From contig NC_092801.1 in NCBI RefSeq assembly GCF_918797505.1, forward strand, positions 39,548,517 through 39,612,516: a stretch of DNA of 64,000 nucleotides. Direction: 5' to 3'. A model generated the notes under the pieces. The model was not told the DNA's origin. It did not search any database and worked only from the letters and a program-made list of their open reading frames with translations. The DNA comes from Bemisia tabaci. Lineage: Eukaryota; Arthropoda; Insecta; Hemiptera; Aleyrodidae. Shown one piece after another: positions 1-11,547 of this stretch. The position numbers and the translations under genes are program-made. Every line of letters begins with the position of its first letter. Position 1 is the stretch's first letter.

Positions 1-762
1 CACCTGTATTTTGCCGCCCCTTTCTCATTCGTTTTGAAACATCAATAAAAACAGACATGAGAAGGGGTGCACATGACGTGTTTACTCGTGTTGGGCACAT
101 TTTTTGCGAAAGCCCTGTCAACATTACAACCTAAAGTTCACGGAACTTTGCGCGAAAGTAAGTTCCGTAAACCTATCTGTGTGGACAAGGCCTTCCATTT
201 ATAAGAAATAAACGAAAAAATCACGAAAGAACAAACATAAATGTGGTTCAATAATCTTAACTTCCGCCGCGGCGGCGTGTCGCGCTGACCGCACTGTGTT
301 TGGCGCAATGCGTGAAGTATTCCTACAGTCATGTAGGCGCTATGCGTTTCACGCCAACCGCTGCTGACCGCACTGTGTTTGACGCAATGCGTGAAGTATT
401 CAAGCAGTCTTGTAGGCGCTAATATTTGTTACATGCCGACCGCCGCGCCGAGGGCTTCTCCTTTTCGTCTCAAGTCCTATGTCTTCATTGCTCTCTCCGC
501 CGCGCCGTTCCAGGCCAAATTGCGTGTTTGATTTCTCTCTTAACTCGACTAATTAAAGTTGCTGTCTCTTGCATCACCAAAAGACGACAAAATGAAATAT
601 TGCTTTACTCTCAGGAAATGAGAGATTTTGTCCCCTTTTCTGGTTTGTATTTTTTTTCCTGAATCCGATTTCTATATTTTAAAAAAAATGTAAAATTCGC
701 CGCCCTCTAAATTTGCCGCCATGGGCCGCTGCCCACGCAGTCATCCCCTAAATCCAGCCCTG
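1..762. mobile_element. hAT-3 element, left end cut off by window edge
   Basis: The right end reads TAAATCCAGCCCTG (749-762), the reverse complement of the CAGGGCCGGATTTA that opens the second copy at 6706. The body up to about 425 matches 6745-7210, including short units with GCAATGCGTGAAGTATTC and TGTAGGCGCT. CAG-starting inverted ends are typical of hAT transposons. No transposase reading frame is seen, so this is a non-autonomous copy. Confidence 0.6.
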
Positions 763-1512
763 ACTTTCGAACCGCCATTTTTTCGTCATTTAGGGTCCAA
801 AACAATTTGACAAAATTCCGAGTGGCTCAGTCCACTTCGGACTTTCAATGAATGAACTTTAAAAGAATGGGTGCCACTGACCGATTCTTCATATTTCTGT
901 TCGAACATCAACAAATCAACAAATGATCTACATATTATCTGTGCTACAACCAACACGCAGGGTCGAATAAACTGGGCAACTAAAAATTTTGATGGATACG
1001 CCCTTCATCCACTAAACCGCTCAGTAATGCAAATTTTAGAGTATTATGACAGTCAAATATATATCATTCGTGTTCAATTACAATATTGAAAATCATAGTT
1101 TAGACTCACGCAGTCAAAAAAGTCATGGTTTTTATTTGAAGAAAGCACCCTGCGCTGGGAGAGATAGCTCGGAACTAACGTCCTGTTTTTCAGTAATGCA
1201 AATATTTAAATTGAGTCGCTGCATAATGAAGTTATTCAAATGTTAAAAAAAGACGTTTAAAGAGCAATTATAAACCGATTGTTTTCCAAATCACGCAAGC
1301 GCCAAAATTGCGAATGCGAGACAAACAAGAAAATGTTGGCAATCTCCAAATTCCAAAAATGTATGTTCTTCAGAAGGCTATTTTGAAATCAGACATGATC
1401 GATCGCACCAGAGAAAGCCAAGAAAAAACAACCCCCCTACCATACCGAAATGGAAATTTGCGCTTCCGTGATTTTTCCCTTGCAGTCGTTGCAAGTTTTA
1501 TTTCACTATTTT
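763..1512. other. No gene recognised
   Basis: AT-rich sequence with only short overlapping open frames on both strands and no recognisable domain, splice-bounded exon or clear repeat boundary. Confidence 0.5.
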
Positions 1513-1777
1513 CGCATCTCACTGCTGAGTTATTCTACCAAAATTGAACCGATTATTTTCCTAATGCCCTTTGCACACGTTGCAAGTGATTTGCTGAAAG
1601 TGAGGGTCATCAGTGCATCACTCATCAATGAGGGTTTTTGCAACACTTTTCACGATCATCGATGAGTGATACACCGATGACCCCCACTTTCAGCAAAACA
1701 CTTGCAACGTGTACAAAGGGCATTAGGAAAATAATCGGTTCAATTTTGGTAGAATAACTCAGCAATGAGATGCGCAC
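1513..1777. repeat. Long hairpin (inverted repeat), outer element
   Basis: The left arm starting GCATCTCACTGCTGAGTTAT and the right arm ending at 1775 are near-perfect inverted copies of more than 100 bp around a short loop near 1630-1660. The right arm is interrupted at 1777 by the MULE-2 insertion; its continuation GATGCGAAC resumes at 2104. No coding content. Confidence 0.75.
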
Positions 1778-2103
1778 GGTGGGTACAAGAATCATCGACA
1801 CAATTCGATCGAAAAATGAAAACACAATTCAATCGACATAGATTCGAACGGTTTTTTTCAAGGATTTACAGTTGTTTTTTTCGAGCGAAAAAGTGTCGAT
1901 GTACAGATTGTCGATCGAGTATATGTCGATCGAAAATACGTCGATAAAATCTATGTCGATGAAAAATGTTTCGACTGAAAGAATGTCGATGAAAAAAATG
2001 TCGATCGAGTTGTGTCGATCGAAAAAGTGTCGATTGAATCTATGTTGATTGAATTGTATTTTCATTTTTTGATCGAATTGTGTCGATGATTCTTGTACCC
2101 ACC
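1778..2103. mobile_element. MULE-2: nested MITE with 9-bp target duplication
   Basis: The element starts GGTGGGTACAAGAATCATCG and ends with its reverse complement. It is flanked by GATGCGCAC (1769-1777) and GATGCGAAC (2104-2112), a 9-bp direct duplication with one mismatch, as expected for Mutator-like elements. The interior (about 1850-2060) is a degenerate short-period repeat built on ATGTCGATYGAAA. The Ile/Asp-rich minus-strand frame here is only a translation of that repeat. Confidence 0.7.
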
Positions 2104-2112
2104 GATGCGAAC

Positions 2113-2656
2113 ACCCTCAAAAAACAAACCTCTGCAAAGCACAAGCCTCAGGCCCAATACCCCCGCCAACATTGCAGAAGACTGTGGAGAGGGCACAAAA
2201 GGAGGGAAATAATTATTAAGCGATGGTAATTGGTACTTGTTGCGAGGAATGTAGGTCGTTTAGACGCGTGTGCGAGTGGGGATGAGGATTTTCACATGAC
2301 TAAAAAATGTAGCGTGGTCAGCGACGGAAACGTGGAGATGGAGATGGGTGAGAACTTTCGCGAAAATCCGGGCTCGATAATGTGGCTGCCGGGATCGAAC
2401 GCGTAATTTAAAAGCGAGCACCGGTGGAGAGCCCTCAGGCGATGGAGAGTTCCCGGGATGGAAAAATTCTGACGGCAGAAGCGCGGAGGGGGTTGGAGGA
2501 TGGAGGTTGGTGGTGGTGCGGGATGAAGTTAATCGTGGATGGAGGGATATTACGCTGGATATCAACGTTGTCATTTTCATAATGAACTGCTGGAAAAAGT
2601 TTGGGCTTAAGGTGGTTTTTCTGCACTCTGGAGAACGATTCGATAGTCAAGCGATC
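2113..2656. other. Single-copy region, no gene recognised
   Basis: Moderately GC-rich sequence between repeats. Overlapping short frames on the minus strand have no recognisable domain and I do not call them genes. Confidence 0.4.
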
Positions 2657-2660
2657 AATT

Positions 2661-2942
2661 GGATTGCATTTTGCAAAAAGGAACCAAGAGCATTCCAATG
2701 TTGCTAGGACTATGCAACTTACATTTTTTTTAATACAATTACTGAGATCGTGCAAATAATTAAATTTATAAGGCAATTTTTATCTTGAATTTATAGTTTA
2801 TTGAGATTGGAGATCAATCTTGTTTAAATGATTAAGTTATATTTTCAGAGTGAAAAAAGTTGCACAATCCCGGCGATATTAGAATGCTCTTGGTTCCTGT
2901 TTGAGTTTCTTTTTGGTTCCTTTTTTCCTTTTTGGGCAATCC
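2661..2942. mobile_element. GGA-2 MITE, AATT target duplication
   Basis: It starts GGATTGCATTTTGCAAAAAG and ends in an inverted copy, GGGCAATCC, with AATT on both sides (2657-2660 and 2943-2946). The inner arms carry GGAACCAAGAGCATTCCAAT and its inverse. Other copies are at 11395, 30351 and 48255. Confidence 0.7.
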
Positions 2943-2954
2943 AATTGAATCACG

Positions 2955-3213
2955 TTGCACAACAGAAAGGAGCCAAGCCAAATAAGCCAAACTGCCAAAT
3001 TTAATTGAGCAATTTAATTTTTTACATCAGGACTGTTGTGCGGATTTTCGTGTAAATTTCAGTGAATTTTCGCCATAGTACACAAAGCAAATAAGCAAAT
3101 TCCTTAAAAGTTTCAAAGGAACCCGCACAAACGTTCTCGCGTAAAAACTTAAATTGCCCAGTTAAATTTGGTAATAGCTGGTTTGGCTTGGTGCCTTTCT
3201 GCTAAACGCGATC
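2955..3213. repeat. R-family hairpin element
   Basis: The ends carry inverted AGCCAAGCC and GGCTTGG blocks next to AAAGG/CCTTT. The middle holds the shared block GTGCGGATTTTCGTG...GGAACCCGCAC seen in the copies at 7228, 50158 and 62346. No coding capacity. Confidence 0.55.
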
Positions 3214-5320
3214 CACTTGATAATTTCTGAATTTTAGAACATTTAATTTCCGAGCATCACGTCATGTCCCAGTCCTTTATTATATGTTTGCACACACAAT
3301 TTGACCGAAAAACTTTTCAGAGTAATTCTAAAAGTACACATCGAGTGAGTAACGCAAAACGTTTTGCCTTTCCGATTTTCAATAATCGCTCGAGACGCAC
3401 AAAATACTAGACGTACAAGAAGACGTACTGGTTATTTCAAAAATTCTCGCGGTCAATTTTTTGTGTAAATCCTTGACGAACTACCGCGTGACAAGATGCT
3501 CAAAAATTTTGAGGAAATGTCTCTAGCTAGAGCAGAAAGAAGAGTTGTTTAAGATAGAAAATGGCTCACAAATCACGATGAACACATTGGGAATGTCTGA
3601 AATACACTCTTAATTTCATCATCTGCGTAAGAGATACGCGTTTTTCTGAGCTTACCGCCTCAAAAACAATACTGCGACACAGGTTCAAACAAAGAACTTT
3701 ACAATAGAAGGCACGTTAATTACTTACTCTCTCAATTCGTAACTTATCTAAATTTTAATCTTATGGACTGTCATTCACTTCTCTTCGTCACACGCCATTT
3801 CGTAAAACATACATTTCGCAAAATTCGTTATAAGTCCTCACATGTGACCTTTTCTTTTTTCCCGCATTAATTAAATAAGTAAAATGCAGCTTTCAATTCT
3901 TCTGCAAAAAACTAGGAGTGAATTGTGGCGCTACAAGCTACACGTAGTATTTCGATCGGAATTAGACAGTGACAAACTCCCTGAATGTTGGATGAGACAA
4001 GAGGCTGATTTAGAAAAGTAACTAACTTGTTCGGGCAGGAATGAGGACAGAACAATAGCATGATTTGAAATAAATGTAAAAGCAACACTCAGATTGAGAA
4101 AACGGCAAAATATGTGTGGGTTGTCGAGGAATGAAGGCAGTCAAAGCGCGCAGTCAACAGAGTTGTCAAGTTAAATTAATTAATTTTTCCTCTGCCTGTG
4201 TGAGAAATTGCAGATCAGTTTGTTAGTATCGTTACCCATAATTAGCACTTAAGAATGTTCTTACGATATTAACATGTATTGGTGGCTAAAGTGGCAAAGT
4301 GCGAGTCCCAGATTTCGACTTTAAATTTCCGATCATACTTTACTTTATATGTTTTCAGAGGAAGCTGATCAATAGTTTTCCTTGTAATTTTTTAAAGAAT
4401 TTTCAGCACTCATTTAAAAGTTTCCAGACAATCTTGAGGCATCGTTTTGGTTGGTATTTTTTAGAAAAACAAAAATTTCAAAAATCTACCCTTTGGCAGC
4501 AATATGAAATTCGAGGACAAAAAACGGAAATTTTGAGAATACCGCTGTTGAGGTTTGCCGGTGCTGATGCTGATCCTCGAAACAATAATAACACAAATTA
4601 TGGATTGAAAGATCTAATGTTATCAAGAAAAGCAGAAAGTTTTTAGCATCTGAAACAGAAAATCAATAATTTTGACTCAAACCGAATTTCTCGGTGTACC
4701 AAACTATTTGAGTTTCCGTCTTAAGGCAAATTTTGTCCCGCTGGGAATTATCTATTACTTACTTCCTTTGTCCATTGCAACCACCCGATTCCACCTTTAA
4801 AGGATCGCTCCATTTTTCATTTGTCACCTTGTGCATTGATTTCGACAGTCAGCTTTGAGCGAATATAAAGTTAAAAAATAAACTGACTCACCTCCGACAG
4901 TTCATCGTAACTCAACGTATAACTTACAACTCAACTCTCTTTTTTCTACATTCGCGTTAAAGTCCCCAAGTTGATTTGCAATCCAACAATAATTTGTCCT
5001 TCTTGATCAATTGCAACCTTCCGCTCTCACACCAATAGGATCACTCCATGTTTCCTCTGTTCTCTTTTTCTATCGCTTGATCTATCACTTTGTCAATAAC
5101 TTTGTCTACCAATGTCAATAATTAGCTCAAAGTCGATTAAAACAAGATGTAAAATTTTAAAGCTACCAAAGTGATTCGTTTTTTTCAGCTCATCTATACT
5201 CATCGTGCAACTCATAACTCCAGTCACTACTTTTCTACATTGGCGTTAAAGTCTCCAAGTGTATTTGCAATCCAACAATAGGTATTTCATCTTTCTTTGT
5301 CAATTGCAACCATCCACTTT
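3214..5320. other. No gene; remnants of W and CAGCGGG repeats
   Basis: 3510-3690 resembles the W repeat (copies at 27270 and 27738). 4745-4850 and 5000-5115 are decayed pieces of the CAGCGGG family (shared words such as CCAATAGGATC and TCTATCGCTTTG). The rest shows no gene or domain. Confidence 0.45.
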
Positions 5321-5601
5321 CAGGGTTGCACAGCTGTGATGAAAAATATGAAATATTGAAAATTTCCGTGAAATATTTCATAAATTTTCATAAAATTGTG
5401 AAAAACATGAAAAATATAAAACATTTTTAGGGTCTGGGTATGCAGCACGCACTAAAAAACACCAAAAAGCAAAAATCAGCCGCCTTCCATTTAATTTTGC
5501 ATTTAATCTCGAAAAATACTTTTCAATGTGTTCTTGAAACTTCATGAAATATTTCACATGGAATTTTAAGATTTTATTTTTCATGAAAAATTGCAACCCT
5601 G
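5321..5601. mobile_element. hAT-4 MITE nested in a CAGCGGG remnant
   Basis: Ends are CAGGGTTGCA and TGCAACCCTG. Flanking octamers TCCACTTT (5313-5320) and TCCGCTTC (5602-5609) match at 6 of 8 positions, consistent with an old 8-bp hAT duplication. The flanks join into CAGCGGG-family sequence. Inner arms are rich in GAAATATTTCA. Related decayed sequence lies near 24960-25190 and 57950-58110. Confidence 0.6.
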
Positions 5602-5734
5602 TCCGCTTCTTCACCAATTGTATTACTCCATGTTTCCTCCGTTCTCTTTTTCTATTGCTTTGTCTATCATGTCAATAATCAGTTTGCTGAACAGTATAAA
5701 TTCCCTCCTTTAAGCGCACCAGTCCATACCCCTA

Positions 5735-6003
5735 CACTGAGAAAAAAATATCTGTCATATGAACCGAATGCACGGTGTTGAATATCGGCCGTACTGTTCG
5801 GTCCATTTAACCGCTTTCTCGGTTCGGGGAACCGTATCCTCGGCTCATGCAACCGAGCTTTTTCGTTGGTCCTGTTCGGTTTGAATGCTCGGTTGCGAGG
5901 ATACGGTTCTCCGAACCGAGAGAGCGGTTAAATGAACCGAACGATACGGCCGATATTCAACACCGTGCATTCAGTTCATAAGACAGATATTTTTTTCTCA
6001 GTG
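5735..6003. mobile_element. CAC-3 MITE, TA target duplication
   Basis: A near-perfect hairpin of 269 bp. The first 22 bases, starting CACTGAGAAAAAAATATC, are exactly mirrored at the right end, and TA is present on both sides (5733-5734, 6004-6005). Arms carry repeated CGGTT/AACCG words. No coding content. Its good preservation suggests recent insertion. Confidence 0.85.
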
Positions 6004-6005
6004 TA

Positions 6006-6705
6006 CTTCATCACGTTTATTGCTAGAAGGCTTTATAGAACGCGGCAACGCAGTGCTTTTCCCCAAGTCTAGTTCCCGAGCGATGCTAAAAGGTAATCAA
6101 TCGTCTCCCTCAGGATCATCCACGGGAAATAAGACGAAGAGGAGGAGGTGAGGAGGAGGAGGAGGAAGAAGAAGAAGAAGACGAATAAGGGGGAAAGAAG
6201 CCACATTCGAACACAATCTCCGAGCACCCGAAATAAAAATATAACCGGAGCGAAAATAAACCGAGCATGGAGCACCGCGAATCTATTATTATTTTTTTAA
6301 ATAATGAAGTTAGGTGAAGATACTTATCGGTAGAGATCTGCCGGGGGGCTTTTGCCTGATAGATAGTGATTACTCGACCACGGGGTGAGGAGTAAGCGAG
6401 CATTGATACGAGCCATTACACTCGCGAGACCGTGGGTATCTGCCGCGGGCTTTACCTCTGTTTAATTGTGAACTATTAGGTGTGTACTTACCATGGCCGC
6501 GGCAGTGTGCGTAACGTGTATATTTGTGCTCGCTTGTGTTCGTTGGTCTAATTAGTTACGAGGGCGTAACCCTCCTGTCCGGTGCATCCCGTGAGATATT
6601 CCAACAGCTCACAGTGGGCCAGAACGTGGTTTTCGGTAACCAGAAACGGGACTCGGAACATTCGCTGAAAAAAAAAGAATCACAATCTCAACTATACTCC
6701 AGGCT
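6006..6705. other. Single-copy GC-richer stretch with GAG/GAA microsatellite
   Basis: 6139-6182 is an imperfect (GAG)n/(GAA)n run whose translation gives serine-rich minus-strand frames that are not genes. 6330-6600 is GC-richer than its neighbours and not repeated elsewhere in the window. It could be conserved non-coding DNA, but nothing specific is visible. Confidence 0.4.
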
Positions 6706-7210
6706 CAGGGCCGGATTTACCTACTTGCCGCCCATGGGCCGCTAGTATTTTGCCGCCCCCTTCTCATTCGTTTTGAAACATCAATGAAAACCATCAAATA
6801 AGCGTGCCAGCGGGGGAGGGGTGCATAAGACGCGTTTACTCGTGTTGAACACATTTTTTGGGAAAGCCCTGTCAACACTACTAGCAAACTTTGCGCGAAA
6901 GTTAAGTTTCTATCTCTGTGTGGACAAGGCTTTCCATTCATGAGAAATGAACGAACAAATTATGAAAGAACAAACATAAATGTGGATTAATGATTTTAAC
7001 TTCCGCCGCCGCGCCTCGCTGACCGCAATGCGTGAAGTATTCACGCAGTCTTGTAGGCGCTATGCGTCTCCCGCTGATCGCACTGTGTTTGCCGCAATGC
7101 GTGAGGTATTCGTGCATTCTTGTAGGCGCTATCCGTTTCACGCTGACCGCGATGACCGCACCGTGTTTGATGCAATGCGTGAAGTATTCGTGCAGTCTTG
7201 TAGGCGCTGA
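6706..7210. mobile_element. hAT-3 element, second copy, with internal minisatellite
   Basis: It opens with CAGGGCCGGATTTA, the same end as the copy finishing at 762, and matches that copy through 7210, where it is truncated. From 7020 to 7210 it carries about three tandem units of roughly 65-75 bp, each with ATGCGTGAAGTATTC and CTTGTAGGCGCT. The same units occur in the GTAGG palindromes at 15.2, 20.9, 29.4 and 51.7 kb. Confidence 0.6.
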
Positions 7211-7227
7211 TGTTTCCGTGTTAACGA

Positions 7228-7420
7228 TAAATGGACAGCGTCTAGCAGAAAGGAACCAAGCTACATCAGCTATTGCAAAAATCTGGGCGATATAATTTTT
7301 TACAAGGGAACGTTTGTGCGGATTCCTTTAGAAATTTTAGAGACTTTGCTTTGAGCTATGTAGTAAAATCCACTGATATTTGCACAAAATTCCGCGCAAA
7401 ATCTTCCTTGCCATTACAAG
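7228..7420. repeat. R-family fragment
   Basis: It begins with an AGCAGAAAGGAACCAAGC end and then matches the R-family interior in scrambled or inverted order. The other end is missing. Confidence 0.4.
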
Positions 7421-8295
7421 TCCCATTACATAGCAAATATTTTTGTCGCCCAGAAGCACAATGAAATACCGTCAATTATTTAAATAAATCCGACATTACA
7501 TCTAAATATTTTTAAAAAAAATCGAGTGACATTTTTTAAAAAGTTATATGTATTCAACAAAGTTTGTCTCAAAGTGAGTGTTATTTTAAAAAAGTAAAAA
7601 AAACTTTGGTACCTCCGTACTTCAGTTAACGTTTTTAAGAACCAAAGACCTGTAATGTCATTTTTGACTTCAAGACCCATGAAATGTTGTTTCTCTGATG
7701 ATACATGTAGAACATTTCTTTTAACCATCGTTTTTTTCAATAAAATGAAGACGAAAGTTCAGTATCCGTCCACTCTTACATCTTTCTTGTCTCAGAGAGT
7801 CTCGATGTGTTCCCATTGTGCGGCTCTTCATATCCCATCTTCGCATTCTACCCGATACCCGTGCCTGAGTTCTTAACTTGGAACTTTTTAATTTTATGGG
7901 ACGATGGGTTTAGTGGGCAGAGAATCTCTATGACAGAGTGTTAGCTGCACGCATCAGTCATCCAGGATCAATAAGCAATTTGCATTAAATATTTGATAAA
8001 TATAGGTATTGCACGCCGTTAATTTTTAAATAGCAGCCTGGTTTTAATATCCTGAGTCAAGCCACGGAGTCTCCAGAACGGAAAGCCAAGACTAACAATT
8101 AACTGAAAAAGAAACAAAATTAAAACGAGTATATTGGATAGATGAGAAAAGTTGTTGAATTATGATGGGGCAGGATCATACGGGAGGATGGGCTTTCCAA
8201 TTAAGGAAACTGTCAACTTTAAACTCAACACCTTCATTTTCACGCATCAAAGGAAAATTTTACGAGTATCATCTGCAAATCACCATGGGCGGATC
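7421..8295. other. No gene recognised
   Basis: AT-rich; only short frames with no domain and no repeat boundary I can define. Confidence 0.45.
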
Positions 8296-8464
8296 CAGCG
8301 GGTTGATTAATGAAATTGATAGGCAAAGCTATAGACAAAGAAGACATAGGGGGTCTGGAGCGATCCTGTTAGTTGAAATGTGTGGTTCTTATGGACTAAG
8401 GGAGAAAATGATGGACTAACTGTCAGGTTTCTCGTGGGTTACCGTTAGTTAGTCTAATAGCCCC
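8296..8464. repeat. CAGCGGG-family element, right side degraded
   Basis: It starts CAGCGGGTTGATTAATGAAA and follows the family through GATAGGCAAAGC, GATGGACTAACTG and GTTAGTTAGTC. The right half is lost. Confidence 0.6.
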
Positions 8465-9395
8465 ACCCAAATTGAATTGTAAGCAGTTTTCAGCATACTA
8501 TTTCTGCATCATTTGAAAGTTGAAACTTGACGAATAATACCTCTTTTAGAGTAATTCTATTTTAGTACCTGGACCATATATTTCAGTGGTATTGAGTAAC
8601 CTTTGGCTTGGTGAACTATAGTTTTTTAGTTCTGTCTTGTTACCGATTCCAGTACCTTTAGGCTCATATGGGTTAATTTGAACAACACCTGTTATCTCTC
8701 TCTTCATGCCCCTTTCCCCTCTTTTCCTACTTTTCCCACTTTTTTCCTACTTTTCCCACTTTTTCTTACTTTCCCCTGGTTTCCTACTTTTCCCCCTTTT
8801 TCCCTACTTTTTCTCCTTTTTTGGGCCGATGGGGGGGGGGGAATTTCACCAAGCTCCCTCCCCCCTTTTCCCCCTTTTTCCTACACTTCCCCCTTTTCCC
8901 TACTTTTCCCTCTTTTTTGGTCCGAGGGGGGGGGCATCCCACCATAGCCCCCCCCCCCCCCCCCCCCCGCGGGCCCGCCACTGACAGATGAATAATTTCG
9001 CTCTCTGACGTGAGGAGCCTGGCAACAAGGACCTCATCGATGCGGCTCATCGTCCATCAGTGCCGGGTAATTCGACTAATTCGAGCGCGAGCTGTAACTC
9101 CATAACTCGGGAAGTCGTTAACTCGGGTTCATTCCCGTTTTTTCGCAGTGCGTATTCATGCGTTTATGGAAGGGAACGAGAAGTTGGGGGCGCGCGGTGC
9201 GCGCGACCCGCGACAAAGGGTCGTTGAATCGCCGCCGCGATCCGCTGGGTGACCGACCGCTTAGGATAATGAAACCTCCGTGTTTCACCGCTCATCCTCC
9301 GACAGGGTTGCCGACTGAACTTCCCGATTCCCCGATGATTATGTCCTCAATTTTAACTTCTGCCCTTTGAACTTTGGCATACAGCTCTCGCGTTG
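8465..9395. other. Low-complexity tract and a GC-rich single-copy island
   Basis: 8700-8968 is a pyrimidine tract of CCTTTTCCCTACTTTT-type repeats with G and C homopolymers (8831-8841, 8948-8968); frames there are proline/phenylalanine artefacts. 9000-9340 is GC-rich and single-copy in the window. It could be regulatory, but no exon or promoter motif is convincing. Confidence 0.45.
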
Positions 9396-9707
9396 TAGAG
9401 TCCCTTTATGCTGAGAGTCAAGACAACACCCCTCATGGAGTCACAAACGGGAATAAAGATTACAGAAATTGAACGTTTTTCTTAATCTTTGATCGGCTCA
9501 TTCTTAAATTCCTTTCTCCGTTCCTTCTTTCATTGCGTTTGTTCCTTGTCGAACCCGAAATTCCGCGGTCCATTCCAAATTATAATCTTTGCAATTGGTG
9601 AAAATGTAATCTTTATTGCCGTTTGTGACACTGTGAAGGCCTAAAATCCGGTTGACCAATCAGAAATGGATTCGCATTGTCTTGACTCTCAGTATAAAGG
9701 GACTCTA
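9396..9707. mobile_element. hAT-2 MITE with perfect 8-bp duplication
   Basis: Ends TAGAGTCCCTTTAT and ATAAAGGGACTCTA flank inverted arms containing TGAGAGTCAAGACA. TCGCGTTG is duplicated exactly on both sides (9388-9395, 9708-9715). An 8-bp duplication suggests hAT; because TA follows on both sides, 9 or 10 bp is also possible. The second copy is at 43950. Confidence 0.75.
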
Positions 9708-9836
9708 TCGCGTTGTAGCGATAGAAAGTGAAATTTCAAAAGGCTCGAATAAATTCCGCGAAGTTTAAAATTTAATCATTTTCTTTGGAATATTAATTAA
9801 CCCTTCGGAAGTCCCAGAAGCGTTTCAGATGATCTT

Positions 9837-10001
9837 CAGTGGCGTGGCGTGAATTGCGATAAATCGATAGTTATGCCATTTAAACTTATGGTGAAGAATC
9901 GATTATGAAGGTGTTCGCTGCGAACACCCTGTTTATCGATCCTTTTGCGTAGGTTTAAATGGCATAACAATCGATTTATCGCAAAGCACGCCACGCCACT
10001 G
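9837..10001. mobile_element. hAT-1 MITE
   Basis: Ends CAGTGGCGTGGCGTG and CACGCCACGCCACTG, with ATGATCTT before and ATGGTCTT after (7 of 8 match), the 8-bp signature of hAT elements. Inner arms contain ATCGAT-type words and GAACACC/GGTGTTC. Copies are at 24792 and 59415. Confidence 0.8.
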
Positions 10002-10281
10002 ATGGTCTTCCGTTGATGCGGCAGTATATGCTGCTCTAATGAGGTGCTTCACACGAGGGAGGGGGCAGAAAAGGGAGTTTAAAGGGAAATTCAGCAAGAA
10101 CCCAACCTCCAAACGAAACGAAAACTTTATAAGGCATGAACGGTTTAGGCTTGGGGTGAAAAATGTCCAAATCGAGAATCATTCACGGGAAAAAATTTAT
10201 CGCTTATTCAACAAGTAAATTGTTAAAAAAACAAGTCCGACATGTTTCAAATGTCCATTTTACAATAGTAGAAAGCCAATT

Positions 10282-10441
10282 GAACGTATTTCTATCGAAC
10301 GGAACTAAGCGCCATCGGGGGAGGAAGGGAGAGGGGGGGGGGGGCTTGGATTGGCGGGTGTTGCGGAACACGATCCTCGTTCCGTCCTATACTCGCAATG
10401 CTTTTCCATGGCGCTTAGTTCCGTTTAACAGAAACACGTCC
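10282..10441. mobile_element. GGA-1 MITE, long variant
   Basis: Left end GAACGTATTTCTATCGAACG, right end mirrored to CACGTCC; flanks are AATT and AACT. The centre carries the CTAAGCGCCATCGGGGGAGG block shared with the copy at 44265. Confidence 0.65.
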
Positions 10442-10663
10442 AACTCAACCAAGGGGGTGGTCAAATTAGCATTTTTTTGTTTTTGCAAAATCCACAACGA
10501 AACATATCGGGCACTTTTTTTAACTACAAAATTTGTTAGATCACAACTTTTTTTTACCATGTTGTTTTCATGCGTATCCTGAACTTTTGAATGCGTCCCC
10601 GAAAGTTTTCAAAAATTTCATGGAATTTCGTGAAACTTCACGCGAATAAAGTTGTACGCAATT

Positions 10664-10865
10664 CACTGAACAAAAAAATATGGTACCATTTACTATGAGT
10701 CTACTATACTATTTAGTGAAAATAACCAGAATTGTAGTGTTATTCATCAGAAATCAAGTGATTCTTACCATAATATGGTAAATGCTACCATATATTCTGG
10801 TGTTGATTACCATCCTCGTATCACTGTGTCAGATTATGGTAAAATCTACCATATTTTTTTCAGTG
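10664..10865. mobile_element. CAC-5 MITE
   Basis: CACTGAACAAAAAAATATGG at the left is mirrored by CCATATTTTTTTCAGTG at the right, with TT on both sides. The interior repeats TATGGTA/TACCATA. Only one copy in the window. Confidence 0.7.
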
Positions 10866-10952
10866 TTGTCCATCCCTGATGGATCACTCTTCACGAGGAT
10901 TCGGCAACAGTCATCGGAACGAGAGAACTGTGCGGATGAGCAATCGGGAATC

Positions 10953-11074
10953 GGACATATTTCTGCCAAACGGAACTATGTGCATTATGACGTGAGCCCT
11001 GTTATGCGTATATTCTTATGAGTCTCAGGGCTCATGTCTTACTGTACATAGTTCCGTCGGGGAGAAATACGTCC
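10953..11074. mobile_element. GGA-1 MITE
   Basis: 122-bp hairpin starting GGACATATTTCTGCCAAACG and ending AGAAATACGTCC, flanked by AATC and AATT. The interior has GTGAGCCCTG and CAGGGCTCAT as inverted words. Confidence 0.75.
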
Positions 11075-11394
11075 AATTGAGGATCGGAGCGTTTAGAATA
11101 CTTAATTAGTCTCAGGTGACTGGGAGAATCCTAGGATCGGGACGAGAGTGGGCACTCGCTCGGACTTCTCGGTTTCATTGCATATTTAACGGCGTTCCGC
11201 GCCGCGATTCGGTTCGTTCCAATCTCCTTTCCAGCAGTTAAATGGCACCGAGCACTGCATCCTTGATTCCTTGCACCGCCACTTTGCCGCGCGTCGGGCG
11301 TCACTTCGCGTCACTCAGAGTAACTTCTATCCCTCCGTCCGCGGGAGGAACGTTGTATGGGCCCTAGAACCTTGCCAAATTTTCTTTGATAAGT
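11075..11394. other. GC-rich single-copy island
   Basis: GC-rich sequence (CGCGCCGCGATTCGG and similar) with no repeat relatives in the window and no recognised coding signal. Function unknown. Confidence 0.35.
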
Positions 11395-11547
11395 GGATTG
11401 CATTTTGCAAAAAGGAACCAAGAGCATTGCAATGTTGCAAAGATTGTGCGACTTCTTTCGTCTTGGGAGAAAAACCTAATTAAGACAAAAATTACCATGT
11501 GAATTTCATATTTTTTCATGATTTCAGTAATTTTATTGCAAAGGATG
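11395..11547. repeat. GGA-2 element, left half only
   Basis: It starts GGATTGCATTTTGCAAAAAG and follows the family through GCAATGTTGCAAAGATTGTG. The right half is not recognisable beyond about 11547. Confidence 0.55.

Noticed and set aside
1829..2065. Ile/Asp/Phe-rich minus-strand frame
   Set aside because: It is a translation of the TCGAT minisatellite inside MULE-2.
6069..6403. Serine-rich minus-strand frames
   Set aside because: Translation of the GAG/GAA microsatellite.
8678..9050. Overlapping Pro/Phe- and Gly-rich frames on both strands
   Set aside because: Low-complexity pyrimidine tract with homopolymers; no domain.
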